A stretch of 16,141 nt of DNA from Nitrososphaera sp035547955 (lineage in GTDB: Archaea; Thermoproteota; Nitrososphaeria; Nitrososphaerales; Nitrososphaeraceae). The number at the start of each line of letters is the position of its first letter. Positions within the stretch are counted from its first letter, which is position 1. The translations under genes were made by a program, and so were the position numbers. Below the pieces are notes generated by a model that saw only the letters and a list, made by a program, of their open reading frames with translations, did no database searches and was not told where the DNA came from. Of this stretch, positions 7,189-15,090 are shown piece by piece. Where the stretch lies: the NCBI GenBank assembly GCA_035547955.1, contig DASZTR010000125.1, forward strand, positions 1-16,141, written 5' to 3'.

Positions 7189-8037
7189 CTAGACCACGTC
7201 TACCTTGACGTCAGATTCTAGGATCTTGCGCTCGCGGGCCATGGAAAACATCTTTTCGATGGCCTTTCTGCCCTGCGGGCCCATGTCGCGCGTTATCTCG
7301 TTGACGTACATCAGAACGAATTTTTTTATCGTCTCCTTTGGCTGGCCTCTAGAATACTGCATTGCGTAATCTACGGCAGCATCGATGTTGTCAAGGCCAT
7401 ACTCTATTGATTTTACAAAAAGGTCGCTAAACTCCTCCAATTGTACGCGGTCCATCGTCCTTGTGCTCGCTACGTTTATGCCGAGCGGTACGGGAAGACC
7501 GCCTGTCTGTGAGTCCCACCACTGCCCAAGCTCCAACACGCCTGCAAACTTTGTTTTGTCGTATGTTATCTGCGCCTCGTGTATGACGAGCCCCGCGTCG
7601 GCCTCGCCTGCTAGGACTGCCTGCGGTATTGCCTCAAAAGACATCTCTTTTTCATTGAACGAACTGCCTATGGCAAGTTTTAGCAAAAGGTTGGCAGAGG
7701 TCATCCTGCCCGGGATTGCTACCGTGGCGTCCCTTAGGGCGTCAGGGGTCATGCCTTTGTCCTTCCTTGCGATCACCGCCGGCCCGTACTTTAGCCCGAA
7801 ACTGCCTCCACCGCGCAAAATGACATAGTCTTTCAGGTAGGCATAGGCATGAGCAGATACTGCGGTCACGTCCAGCTCGTGCGCCAACGCCCTCTTGTTC
7901 AATGTCTCGATATCCTGGATGACGTGCTTTATCTCAAACTTTTTTATTCTGTCTGGCCCTGGCACTCCTCCAGAAGCAAAGCCGTAGAACATGAAAGCAT
8001 CGTCGGCGTCAGGAGTGTGGCCGAGCGTTATCTCCAT
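7189..8037 (-). CDS. mqnD: 1,4-dihydroxy-6-naphthoate synthase
   Basis: This 282-residue protein is a periplasmic-binding-protein-fold enzyme that splits cyclic dehypoxanthine futalosine to give 1,4-dihydroxy-6-naphthoate. The N-terminal GHTPDADDAFMFYG matches the MqnD signature seen in archaea, followed by family stretches HELDVTAVSAHAYAYL, LRGGGSFGLKYGP and AGEADAGLVIHEAQITY, and a glycine-rich GGLPVPLGIN. The frame is open upstream to 8229, but that extension crosses the promoter and overlaps EF-2. The ATG at 8037, four residues before GHTPDADD and about 31 nt after a TATA-like box, is the natural start. It is divergent from the EF-2 gene and has its own promoter. Confidence 0.9.
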   Translation of the reverse strand: MEITLGHTPDADDAFMFYGFASGGVPGPDRIKKFEIKHVIQDIETLNKRALAHELDVTAVSAHAYAYLKDYVILRGGGSFGLKYGPAVIARKDKGMTPDALRDATVAIPGRMTSANLLLKLAIGSSFNEKEMSFEAIPQAVLAGEADAGLVIHEAQITYDKTKFAGVLELGQWWDSQTGGLPVPLGINVASTRTMDRVQLEEFSDLFVKSIEYGLDNIDAAVDYAMQYSRGQPKETIKKFVLMYVNEITRDMGPQGRKAIEKMFSMARERKILESDVKVDVV

Positions 8038-8063
8038 CCTTTTTGTAAAGGATCGCGGCGCCA

Positions 8064-8073
8064 CTATTAAACC
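8064..8073 (-). promoter_or_regulatory. TATA box of mqnD
   Basis: GGTTTAATAG on the minus strand is centred about 31 nt before ATG 8037, in the 99-nt divergent gap with EF-2. Confidence 0.5.
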
Positions 8074-8097
8074 AATTCCGTGAAAAATATAGGCAAC

Positions 8098-8105
8098 ATT
8101 TATAC
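8098..8105 (+). promoter_or_regulatory. TATA box of the EF-2 gene
   Basis: ATTTATAC is centred about 36 nt before ATG 8137. A second A+T-rich stretch at 8082-8091 is a weaker alternative. Either box excludes the in-frame GTG at 8080 as start. Confidence 0.5.
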
Positions 8106-8136
8106 CCCCCGAACAAAATTTTTGAAAATTGAGTGT

Positions 8137-10338
8137 ATGCCAAAGTTCAAGTCTACCCAGGAAATCCTGAGGATCATCGGTAATAAAGATCAGATACGAA
8201 ATTTCGGTGTTATTGCACACGTCGATCACGGCAAGACTACCATGTCAGACAGTCTCCTTGCCGCATCCGGTATCATCGCCCCCTCGGTGGCCGGCCAGGC
8301 CCTTGCCCTTGACTCCATGAAGCTGGAGCAGAACAGGCAGATGACAATCAGAGGAGCAAACGTGACGCTCCTGTACGAAAGCGAAGGCAAGGATTACGTC
8401 ATCAACATGATAGACACGCCTGGTCACATTGACTTTACAGGCAGGGTGACAAGGGCTCTCCGCGCAATCGACGGCGTAGTCGTAGTTTCAGACTCTGTCG
8501 AGGGCATCATGACCCAGACCGAGACCGTCACGAGGCAGGCTCTTGAGGAGCGGGTCAGGCCAGTCCTCTACATCAACAAGATAGACCGCCTCGTTAAGGA
8601 GCTGCGGCTGGACGGGCCGGCCATGCAAAAGTGGCTTTCAAACATCATCGCTGATTTCAACAGACTCGTAGATCTTTATGCCGAGCCGGAGTACAAGGAA
8701 AAGTGGAAGGTCTCGATACAGGGCAATAGCGTCGCCTTTGGCTCCGCCAAGGATCGTTGGGGCTTTAACTTCAAGATGGCGCAAAAGCTAGGCGTCGGCT
8801 TTAAGGACGTGTACGAGGCGTATACGTCAGAGGACACTAACAAGGTAAAGGCACTTGCCGAGAAGTCGCACCTGCATGACGCCGTGCTCGGCATGGTAGT
8901 TGAGCACCATCCTCCGCCCCACGTGGCACAGAAATACCGCATCCCCAAGATCTGGCCGGGAGACCTCAACTCCGAAATAGGCCAAGCACTTTTGAACTGC
9001 GATGAAAAGGGACCGGCGATGATGATGGTGACTACCATCAACGTCGACCCGCAGGCTGGCAGAGTCGCCACTGGAAGATTGTATTCAGGCACGATAAAGG
9101 ACGGCGATGAAGTTTATCTAATAGACGCCAAGAGGCCCGGCAAGGTGCAGTCCGTCAACATCTACATGGGCAACACGCGCGAAGTGGTCAGCGTGCTCCC
9201 TGCAGGCAACATACCGGCGCTCCTCGGCCTTGACTATGCAGTCTCTGGCGAGTCGATATCTACAGTCAAGTCCGCGACAGCGTTTGAGTCCATAAAGTAC
9301 GTGTCAGAGCCCGTCGTCACCATAGCAGTCGAACCAAAGCACCCCAAGGATCTGCCCAAGCTGGTGGAAGGCCTGCGCAGGATTACCGTCGAAGACCCCA
9401 ACCTCATAGTCAAGATAAACGAGGAGTCGGGCGAGACTTTGATGGCTGGCATGGGCGTCTTGCACCTTGAAATCGCGACGTCGCTCCTGCAGGAAATGGG
9501 CCTTGACATTGTCACGACGCAACCTCTGATCAATTACCGCGAGACCATACGTGCCAAGGCCGGCCCGATAATGAGCAAGTCTCCAAACAAGCACAACAAG
9601 ATATTCATGCGTGTCGAGCCGTTGCCAGAGGACATTGTCGACATGATAAGGACTGGCAAGCTGAAGGAGGACATGGACAAGAAGGAGATGGCCAAGATCC
9701 TGAGAGAAAAGGGATGGGGCACTGACGAGTCGAGGAGCGTCGTTGCCATAGATTCTTCTGGAAATATGATGGTGGACGAGACCAAGGGTGTCCAGTTCAT
9801 ACAAGAGTCGATGGATTCCATCCGCTCTGGCTTTGACGACGTGATAAAGAACGGACCGATAGCAAAGGAGCAGGTGAGGGGGGTGAAATTCGTCCTACAC
9901 CACTTTGTCCCGCACGAGGATCCGGCGCACAGGGGTCTTGCACAGCTAATGCCTGCTACCAGGAGGGCTATGCTAGGCTCTATCCTGATTGCCGACCCTG
10001 TCCTGCTTGAGCCGATACTTGGCATCGAGATCAAGTGCCCGCAGGAGCAGATAGGCGTGGTGGCAAGCGTGCTTTCAAGCAAGCGCGGCAAGCTGCTCAA
10101 CGTCGAGCAGAAGGGTATCATAGCCATCATACAGGGCGAGGTGCCGGCGTCAGAGACGTTCGACCTGTCGGAGGTAATGAGAGGCGGGACCGCGGGCAAG
10201 GCAATGTGGACGACGTTCTTCAAGACGTGGGCGCCAGTTCCAAACTCGATATTTAGGAACTTGGTAGCCGATACGAGAAAGAGGAAGGGCCTCAATCCGG
10301 AGCCGCCAGGACCTGATGAGTTTATCGACAAAGAGTAA
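8137..10338 (+). CDS. fusA: Translation elongation factor 2 (aEF-2)
   Basis: This 733-residue GTPase drives ribosomal translocation. The G motifs are clear: AHVDHGKT (27-34), DTPGH (93-97) and NKID (147-150), with MTIRGANVTL as the switch region. The C-terminal domains follow, including the EDPAHRGLAQLMPATRR loop, whose His598 occupies the diphthamide position of archaeal and eukaryal EF-2, so modification is expected from family knowledge. No intein or large insertion is seen, and the length is normal. The start is ATG 8137 (MPKFKSTQEI), matching archaeal homologs. It is divergent from mqnD; repeat element A begins just after its stop codon. Confidence 0.97.
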   Translation: MPKFKSTQEILRIIGNKDQIRNFGVIAHVDHGKTTMSDSLLAASGIIAPSVAGQALALDSMKLEQNRQMTIRGANVTLLYESEGKDYVINMIDTPGHIDFTGRVTRALRAIDGVVVVSDSVEGIMTQTETVTRQALEERVRPVLYINKIDRLVKELRLDGPAMQKWLSNIIADFNRLVDLYAEPEYKEKWKVSIQGNSVAFGSAKDRWGFNFKMAQKLGVGFKDVYEAYTSEDTNKVKALAEKSHLHDAVLGMVVEHHPPPHVAQKYRIPKIWPGDLNSEIGQALLNCDEKGPAMMMVTTINVDPQAGRVATGRLYSGTIKDGDEVYLIDAKRPGKVQSVNIYMGNTREVVSVLPAGNIPALLGLDYAVSGESISTVKSATAFESIKYVSEPVVTIAVEPKHPKDLPKLVEGLRRITVEDPNLIVKINEESGETLMAGMGVLHLEIATSLLQEMGLDIVTTQPLINYRETIRAKAGPIMSKSPNKHNKIFMRVEPLPEDIVDMIRTGKLKEDMDKKEMAKILREKGWGTDESRSVVAIDSSGNMMVDETKGVQFIQESMDSIRSGFDDVIKNGPIAKEQVRGVKFVLHHFVPHEDPAHRGLAQLMPATRRAMLGSILIADPVLLEPILGIEIKCPQEQIGVVASVLSSKRGKLLNVEQKGIIAIIQGEVPASETFDLSEVMRGGTAGKAMWTTFFKTWAPVPNSIFRNLVADTRKRKGLNPEPPGPDEFIDKE

Positions 10339-10340
10339 AA

Positions 10341-10421
10341 AGACAACCCCCCACTTTTGAGCGTGGGCTTGTGCCGCTTTTATCAGGCTCTTGGAAAGGG
10401 TGTCAGTATGCATAACGCAAG
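10341..10421 (+). repeat. Intergenic repeat element, copy A
   Basis: This element starts three bases after the EF-2 stop and resembles copy C. It has AAGACAACCCCCCACTTTT, then a CGTG...TTGTGC stretch, and ends with GCATAACGCAA at 10410-10420. A hairpin CCCAC(8 nt)GTGGG at 10350-10367 could also end EF-2 transcription. Compared with copies B-D it carries extra bases between the GTGC part and GCATAACG. Flanking CAGTA...TACTG arms (10404-10426) place the GCATAACG core in a loop. The rest of the 10339-10532 gap holds a T-run motif (10471-10482) and the next promoter. Confidence 0.45.
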
Positions 10422-10494
10422 TACTGAGCGGCTATACCATTGAGTGACCTTTTGTTCGCAAAAAAAAACTTGTGCGGTTTTTGAGCAAGTCTGA

Positions 10495-10506
10495 AAATAT
10501 AAAAAT
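10495..10506 (+). promoter_or_regulatory. TATA box of the small secreted protein gene at 10533
   Basis: AAATATAAAAAT is centred about 33 nt before TTG 10533. It ends only three bases before the upstream ATG 10509, which is therefore an unlikely start. Confidence 0.55.
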
Positions 10507-10532
10507 AGATGAATCGCCTATACTTTGGTACA

Positions 10533-10940
10533 TTGTATGATAAAAGCCTCGTGGCGGGCTTTATTGCAGTAACAATAATAGGATTACTGTCTCTGGCTTT
10601 TTCTCTCACAAATAGCGTGAATGTATACGCACAGTACGCACCGCCGATAGAACAGAATCCACCTTCTCCAACAACAACAACACCAACTCCACAGATGCTT
10701 CAGGAATGTAAAGACCTAGGCATATCGCCAGAAAAATGCTCTGAAAATGAGATATTGAAACACCATTGCTTTGGAGCAGTTGGCTCACCTTGTGGAACTA
10801 ACAACGAACCGTCACAGCCAGAACTTAGCCCATTTGTTGTGCAGATATTGGCAGGGTCTGGGATAGCGTTTGTAGCATCCATCTTTGCAATAAGGAAATT
10901 GAGAGCAATAAAGAAGAGTAGGCTGTCCGGGACTAATTAA
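10533..10940 (+). CDS. Small secreted/membrane-anchored cysteine-motif protein
   Basis: The family is unrecognised. From TTG 10533 it is 135 residues: an N-terminal hydrophobic signal or anchor after MYDKSL, cleavable-looking near VYA-Q, a Pro/Thr-rich linker (PPSPTTTTPTP), the motif MLQECKDLGISPEKCSENEIL, two more cysteines (HHC, SPC), then a C-terminal TM helix (VVQILAGSGIAFVASIFAI) followed by a basic tail. This predicts a short extracellular domain held at the membrane. An ATG at 10509 is in frame but nearly touches the TATA box. The TTG start also gives an N-terminus (DKSL) matching the paralog at 15827. The four cysteines may form disulphides outside the cell. Repeat element A lies upstream. 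Confidence 0.75.
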   Translation: MYDKSLVAGFIAVTIIGLLSLAFSLTNSVNVYAQYAPPIEQNPPSPTTTTPTPQMLQECKDLGISPEKCSENEILKHHCFGAVGSPCGTNNEPSQPELSPFVVQILAGSGIAFVASIFAIRKLRAIKKSRLSGTN

Positions 10941-11015
10941 GTCAATCGTGCCTTTAATTTAGCAATAATAATGAACAACAAAGCTAAAGCTTAGTTTGGC
11001 ATTCCGTCCGTTATA

Positions 11016-11427
11016 ATGACCGTAGCAGGCCAAAAGAACCACTATAACGTAAAACTGCTAAAAGGATACGGCGTTTCTATCAACCTAAAGGACAACAGGA
11101 TATGCTTGAAAGGAGGTCGCGACCCTTTCACGGGCGAGCAAGAGACAGAAGAATGGTTTGTGACGCAAGTACCATACGAGCGAATTGTAATCTCCTGCAA
11201 AGGCTACCCTTCAACCGAGGCTGTCAAATTACTTACAGACCACAACATCAGTATTATTGTGACTGACGCCTATGGCAACTTGATAACGGCTATGCACAAG
11301 GGAGAAGCAGTATAGATTCAAGCACGGAATAAAACGGCGCGATGAAATTTCTATGTGTCAAGAAATAACAATTGCAAAGATAAACGTACAAATGATTGCG
11401 GATTATTGTATGGAAGGAGGCTTATGA
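11016..11427 (+). pseudogene. cas1: Degraded cas1: N-terminal part plus a frameshifted helical remnant
   Basis: The frame 11016-11315 encodes 99 residues resembling the N-terminal beta domain of Cas1, the CRISPR/casposon integrase: LLKGYGVSINLKDNRI, VPYERIVISCKGYPSTEAVKLL, then ISIIVTDAYGNLI. It stops at TAG 11313. In the +1 frame from 11311 the sequence continues as YRFKHGIKRRDEISMCQEIT and AKINVQ, ending at TGA 11425. This resembles the first helix of the catalytic domain, where Cas1 proteins have R-x-x-L...Q-I-v-x-A-K-l-x-x-Q. The Glu/His/Asp active site further downstream is gone. No cas2, other cas gene, CRISPR repeat or casposon polymerase is visible. It is best read as a remnant; a short functional protein is less likely. 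Confidence 0.72.
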
Positions 11428-11994
11428 TGGATCATAGTTGTTGCGTCCCGTAGTTACCTTAACGGCGAAGCGATGCAGTGAGTGGGAATAATCTAGATTC
11501 TGTTCACTGTTCCAATCCGCGATGACGTTTATGATGTACGATCCAGCCGGCAAATTCTCGACCTTGTAATTGCCATTAATGGTCTTGGCAAGTTGGATGT
11601 TTGTTTCTCTGAATGTCAGGTCACCATCCCTGGTGTCATTTCTTGTTATCTTTTGGATAATGAAGTGCAATTCACTTGGTTGCTGTTGTGACCCACGATT
11701 GCTCGTTACTCTAAAGGCTATTTCCGAGCCATTGCTAATCGCAATTTGAGGTGAGGGTATAACCCTTGCAGCAATTAAGAAATCACAAGATTGTCCACAG
11801 TATACGTCAAAGTGAGTCGCGTAACTCTTGCTGTCGCTTATTGTTACTAAAGACATGACAGGAGATAGTCTTGTTGTTGTCCCAGAAACGCCAACCGGAA
11901 ACATAGAGAGAACAAGGATGAACCCAATTCCAACCGCAAGACCTGCTATTACAGGCGCGGTCGCCGTGCCAGACAAGCTTTGTACGATAAACAT
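11422..11994 (-). CDS. Membrane-anchored extracellular protein of unknown function
   Basis: This protein has 190 residues from ATG 11994. One N-terminal hydrophobic segment (residues about 12-34) acts as signal or anchor. The rest looks extracytoplasmic and beta-rich: a CGQSC pair at 66-70, a Ser/Gln-rich GSQQQP, and a C-terminal NYKVENLPAGSYIINVIADW that resembles Ig-like or carboxypeptidase-regulatory-like strands. No enzyme motif is seen. A TATA-like GATTAATTAC (12007-12016) lies only 17 nt before the ATG but 35 nt before an in-frame TTG at 11976, so the real start may be that TTG (184 residues). Its 3' end overlaps the cas1 remnant by 6 nt, so deletion of cas1 may have created the junction. 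Confidence 0.7.
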   Translation of the reverse strand: MFIVQSLSGTATAPVIAGLAVGIGFILVLSMFPVGVSGTTTRLSPVMSLVTISDSKSYATHFDVYCGQSCDFLIAARVIPSPQIAISNGSEIAFRVTSNRGSQQQPSELHFIIQKITRNDTRDGDLTFRETNIQLAKTINGNYKVENLPAGSYIINVIADWNSEQNLDYSHSLHRFAVKVTTGRNNYDPS

Positions 11995-12100
11995 AGAAGG
12001 TTCCTTGTAATTAATCTTTGTCGGATTCGCTAGCCGTCCATCAGGCTTTCACTCCATTTGTGCTATCTTCCAAGCGTTACACAGATAGGTATTAGATAAC

Positions 12101-12121
12101 CGGCTAGCTTTTAGCTGGCCG
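12101..12121. repeat. Inverted repeat, 9-bp stem with 3-nt loop
   Basis: CGGCTAGCT-TTT-AGCTGGCCG pairs over nine positions with one G-T wobble. It lies about 110-125 nt upstream of the minus-strand gene at 11994, with no adjacent T-run, so an operator or RNA hairpin is more likely than a terminator. Confidence 0.5.
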
Positions 12122-12226
12122 TGTGCATGGTATTTGCGATGGGTGTGATGAGGTGGTATTTGATACGGCAATAACCGTGTTTCCAGTAGCAAAATCCTAC
12201 TCTAACCGCGGTAGCAATCACCACCA

Positions 12227-12352
12227 TTGACAGGGACGAAGAAGCACCGGTACCTGTATCTTATCGACGAAGATGGTAATTTTAAGACGCGGAGAATAGA
12301 CGCGCTGGAAGAGCTGTACTACCGTGGTAAAAAGTCCACTGCTACAAGATAG
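12227..12352 (+). CDS. Possible 41-residue basic protein
   Basis: From TTG 12227 to TAG 12350 the frame encodes 41 residues beginning MTGTKKHRYLYLIDEDGNFK and continuing TRRIDALEELYYRGKK. The composition (alternating strand, a DEDG turn, an amphipathic helix) looks like protein rather than chance. There is no clear TATA box or Shine-Dalgarno, and the family is unrecognised. It may be a fragment of a decayed longer gene. Confidence 0.3.
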   Translation: MTGTKKHRYLYLIDEDGNFKTRRIDALEELYYRGKKSTATR

Positions 12353-12436
12353 CCTGTCCTCAATGCAGTGGCGAGTCAATATCCTTAAATCATTTTGGCA
12401 AAGAAGAATAATTTGAAGCTGGATATCCAACTCACT

Positions 12437-12916
12437 TTATGTGCTCATGCGAAAGTAGGTGAGTAGCACCGGAAGACCCGCATAGCCGAACCCAAGCAGC
12501 ATAGCGTACCAAACTTGCTCACTTTTCACTCGTGCAATCAAATCATTGCAGAACTGTGTACCTAACTCTGATGGATAGGCTTGACTGCAATTGTCTTTGT
12601 CAAGTAATTCTTGCGTACTGCCATAAGCGTCGAAAGTAACTATAGAGAGAAAGGGCACTTCAAATACCACTAGGAACAGCAGCAAAAAATAGTTCTTGCT
12701 GAACCACGTACCTTTCCTTGACTCTAGTATCAGAATAGCGGCAGATGACAAAATGGGAAAAGCAAGCAACCATGAAGAATAATGTGCAGATATCAGTTCA
12801 GCAATTGAGACTCCTAACCAACAACCACAGTAGGCCAACGCTAGAATGAGAGTTGGCCTGTGTCTAATCATTCCTGCAATACGTATAGACTTCGTGGAAT
12901 GATGATTTCTCACCAT
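12437..12916 (-). CDS. Four-TM integral membrane protein of unknown function
   Basis: This protein has 159 residues from ATG 12916, with four predicted membrane helices at about 21-41, 47-64, 74-94 and 136-155. The loop between helices 3 and 4 (STQELLDKDNCSQAYPSELG and on to QFCNDL) has two cysteines, C110 and C123, that could form a disulphide if extracellular. No transporter or enzyme signature is recognised. An internal ATG at 12871 (MIRHRP) just before the first helix is an alternative start. A TATA-like CTATTTTTAAAGG at 12961-12973 and repeat element B lie directly upstream. The A+T-rich codon use matches the surrounding accessory genes. Confidence 0.72.
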   Translation of the reverse strand: MVRNHHSTKSIRIAGMIRHRPTLILALAYCGCWLGVSIAELISAHYSSWLLAFPILSSAAILILESRKGTWFSKNYFLLLFLVVFEVPFLSIVTFDAYGSTQELLDKDNCSQAYPSELGTQFCNDLIARVKSEQVWYAMLLGFGYAGLPVLLTYFRMST

Positions 12917-12960
12917 GCTATGTATGCATTATGAGCATCAGTATCGAACATCCTTGCATC

Positions 12961-12973
12961 CTTTAAAAATAGA
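12961..12973 (-). promoter_or_regulatory. TATA-like element upstream of the four-TM gene
   Basis: CTATTTTTAAAGG on the minus strand is centred about 50 nt before ATG 12916, which would leave a leader of roughly 20-25 nt. It directly follows repeat element B in the direction of transcription. Confidence 0.4.
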
Positions 12974-12977
12974 ATAA

Positions 12978-13047
12978 GCGGCCTAATCTCTCATGGTCAT
13001 TGCATGCGTTATGCGTACAAAACCACGAGAAAAAATGGGGCCTGTGC
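12978..13047 (-). repeat. Intergenic repeat element, copy B (inverted relative to C)
   Basis: Read on the minus strand this copy aligns with copy C over about 75 nt: CCCC-A/T-rich tract, CTCGTG, a short loop, GTACGCATAACG (core at 13007-13014), a spacer, then ATGAGAGATTAGGCC (12980-12994). The last block differs from C only by a two-base AA insertion in C. It faces the four-TM gene. The rest of the 12917-13328 gap holds a weak 63-codon ORF (13000-13191) that I do not accept and the promoter of the gene at 13329. Confidence 0.65.
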
Positions 13048-13292
13048 TTTTTTATCGACATTCAAGAAAATAGCATCCCCAGTCGTTGCGCCCAAAAACT
13101 TGGCATGGTGTCGTATAGCGTAAAGCTCGGTAGCAGGTATTATTCTGTCAGCTCCGACAATGACTCTGAATGGGAAGAAGAACCACTGTGAAGTGAAGCT
13201 GTTGCATGGGTTACTGTGGTGGTCACGTCAATTAGTTAATCGCTGGGATGAAATTGCATCTGTGAATATTACAACTTAGTCAGGGTCAAAAA

Positions 13293-13304
13293 CTATATTA
13301 AAAA
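13293..13304 (+). promoter_or_regulatory. TATA box of the beta-propeller-like gene
   Basis: An A+T-rich CTATATTAAAAA is centred about 30 nt before TTG 13329, consistent with a leaderless mRNA. Confidence 0.6.
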
Positions 13305-13328
13305 ATTAAGCGTTGTTCTTAGTATTCC

Positions 13329-15089
13329 TTGTTACCTACCAAGTTTACAGCCAATGTTGCATTGGAGTTCTTGATTGCGCTTACTGCCTCGAATTTAATC
13401 ATCGCCAACGTAATCAGCACGGTGTCATCAAATGCGGCCAACAGTTCAGCTACCTTACATGCCAGCAGCGAGAGATTAATGCCTCCACTGCTGCAAAATG
13501 CTTACGCTTCAATCCAAGAAGAGGAGAAACCAACTACCATTGGTGACAGTACTAGTAATGGGATGAATGTATTCTATATATGGTCTGACCCGTCTCAAAT
13601 ATCTAGAGCATCAAGTTCACGAATTTCAGGAGATCTCTGTCTATCTCTTCACGCAAATTTCACAAGAGAACCAACATTTGATCCAAACACAGGCAAACTG
13701 ATCAATATGGGTTCCTATGTCGCTATAACTTACTATGCAGTCAGTCCTACTGGAAAGATAATGACGCTTGAAGAGAATGATCTACTTCCCAGACATCTGG
13801 ATAACTACTGCTATGGTGTTGATACGCCTAGCGCGTATCTTCAGCACCCCGGCATGGAAGGTAACTGGACTGTTTATGCCACCGCTCAATGGATTGCAGT
13901 TTCCAATCCCTCTTCTTCTCAACATGGACAAAATGAAACTTTGCAAGATATTCATAGCAATAATGCAACGATATTTGTAAAACCAGCCCTTTATTCTGGA
14001 GGAGAATCCACAATACTGCTGAGAGTTGACGGCGGGGATAATGGATACCATTCTCTAAATCTGCTTGACTGGAGCTTGGATGGCAAAAGGATACTTGTCT
14101 CGTACAGCAACAACTCTGCAGCGGGACAGGAAGAAGCAATGATTGCTCTGATGAGTCCGGATGGAACTCAAATAAGAAATCTGGGCCTGGCAGAACATTT
14201 CAAATACATAATCGATGCCGAATTTGCACCATCTGATAATAATGAGATTTTAATCACAGGAGTAACCAACAACAAGATTGATAATAGCTCGTACGCTACT
14301 TCATTTTACAAGTACGACCTTCAGAATGGCCAATTAATACAACTTCCCAATATTATTGGTGGCTCGTCTGCGGTCTGGGTCAAAGACACGACGGATGCGC
14401 ATGGTGGAAAAGATAAAATCGTATTTGGAAAGGAAATAAGAGAAAATCAAACTCAGACTCCGCTTGACGCATATGAAATTTGGTTGTCAGACTCTGACGG
14501 TTCTATTGTAAAAAGGCTGTACCAAGACGCTTCGCCAAAGAATGTTACTTCGTTCAGAATAGAAGATTCTAATATTGACGGCAGCAAGATTCTACTCACG
14601 ATTTACAAGCAGACTGGGTTCCCAATTATTGTAAATGATCTTGGAGTATTTGATATGAGGAGCCAAAAGATGAATGTGATGAGACAATCTGATAGTATAC
14701 AATCACCCATGTTCAGTCCTTCAGGCGATCTGATAATTTATGATATTGCGGGTGGATACAAAACGCCGGGTGGACCTATGAAGATTACCACATTGGATGG
14801 CAACTATGAAGAAGATTTGTTGGTTGGGAATAGGAATATTACAAAGGATTATGCTTTTCCGGTAAATCAAGTTGCAAGTCCGGACGGCAAGTGCATTGTA
14901 GCGGTGCTAAGCATATGGGGCTCAGGCAACCAGATTCTGACAAAGACGTCCCTTATACATCCCATTCCTGAATTTGCTACACCATCCCTTGCTGCATTTA
15001 TCGTCGCAGTTGCAATTGCAGGATCAATTATTTTTTATAAAATAAAGTACCTTGGAAGCGCTCTTAATGAGTTTATCCAAAAGGAGTAA
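13329..15089 (+). CDS. Large secreted beta-propeller-like protein with PEF-type C-terminal sorting signal
   Basis: This 586-residue exported protein starts at TTG 13329. A hydrophobic N-terminal stretch (about residues 8-30) serves as signal or anchor. Residues about 230-530 contain repeated strand patterns of TolB/WD-like propellers: LLDWSLDGKRILVSY, AEFAPSDNNEILITG, YEIWLSDSDGSIVKRLY, EDSNIDGSKILLTIY, SPMFSPSGDLIIYD. Residues 546-575 are IPEF followed by a TM helix and basic YKIKYL, resembling archaeal PEF-CTERM signals that archaeosortases process; the 11-residue tail after it is longer than usual. Many NxS/NxT sites suggest glycosylation. The ligand is unknown. It is flanked by inverted repeat elements B and C. 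Confidence 0.82.
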   Translation: MLPTKFTANVALEFLIALTASNLIIANVISTVSSNAANSSATLHASSERLMPPLLQNAYASIQEEEKPTTIGDSTSNGMNVFYIWSDPSQISRASSSRISGDLCLSLHANFTREPTFDPNTGKLINMGSYVAITYYAVSPTGKIMTLEENDLLPRHLDNYCYGVDTPSAYLQHPGMEGNWTVYATAQWIAVSNPSSSQHGQNETLQDIHSNNATIFVKPALYSGGESTILLRVDGGDNGYHSLNLLDWSLDGKRILVSYSNNSAAGQEEAMIALMSPDGTQIRNLGLAEHFKYIIDAEFAPSDNNEILITGVTNNKIDNSSYATSFYKYDLQNGQLIQLPNIIGGSSAVWVKDTTDAHGGKDKIVFGKEIRENQTQTPLDAYEIWLSDSDGSIVKRLYQDASPKNVTSFRIEDSNIDGSKILLTIYKQTGFPIIVNDLGVFDMRSQKMNVMRQSDSIQSPMFSPSGDLIIYDIAGGYKTPGGPMKITTLDGNYEEDLLVGNRNITKDYAFPVNQVASPDGKCIVAVLSIWGSGNQILTKTSLIHPIPEFATPSLAAFIVAVAIAGSIIFYKIKYLGSALNEFIQKE

Positions 15090-15090
15090 G

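Larger units (their letters stand above)
11995..12436. other. 442-nt low-coding gap between two minus-strand genes
   Basis: This gap holds a hairpin (12101-12121), one short possible ORF (12227-12352, plus strand) and a TATA-like sequence for the gene at 11994 (12007-12016). No RNA gene or clear copy of the A-D repeat was recognised; CATTTGTGC at 12055-12063 resembles only a small part of it. Confidence 0.5.

Noticed and set aside
8038..8229. N-terminal extension of mqnD to 8229
   Set aside because: It overlaps the EF-2 start, and the MqnD signature GHTPDADD begins only six residues after ATG 8037.
12143..12152. Possible C box (GTGATGA) of a C/D guide RNA
   Set aside because: No matching D box (CTGA) and no inner C'/D' pair follow within the expected length.
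13000..13191. 63-codon plus-strand ORF in the gap before the propeller gene
   Set aside because: Its first part lies in repeat copy B, it has no promoter at a suitable distance, and no family resemblance. The acidic last 28 codons (from ATG 13105) could be a remnant, but the support is too thin.
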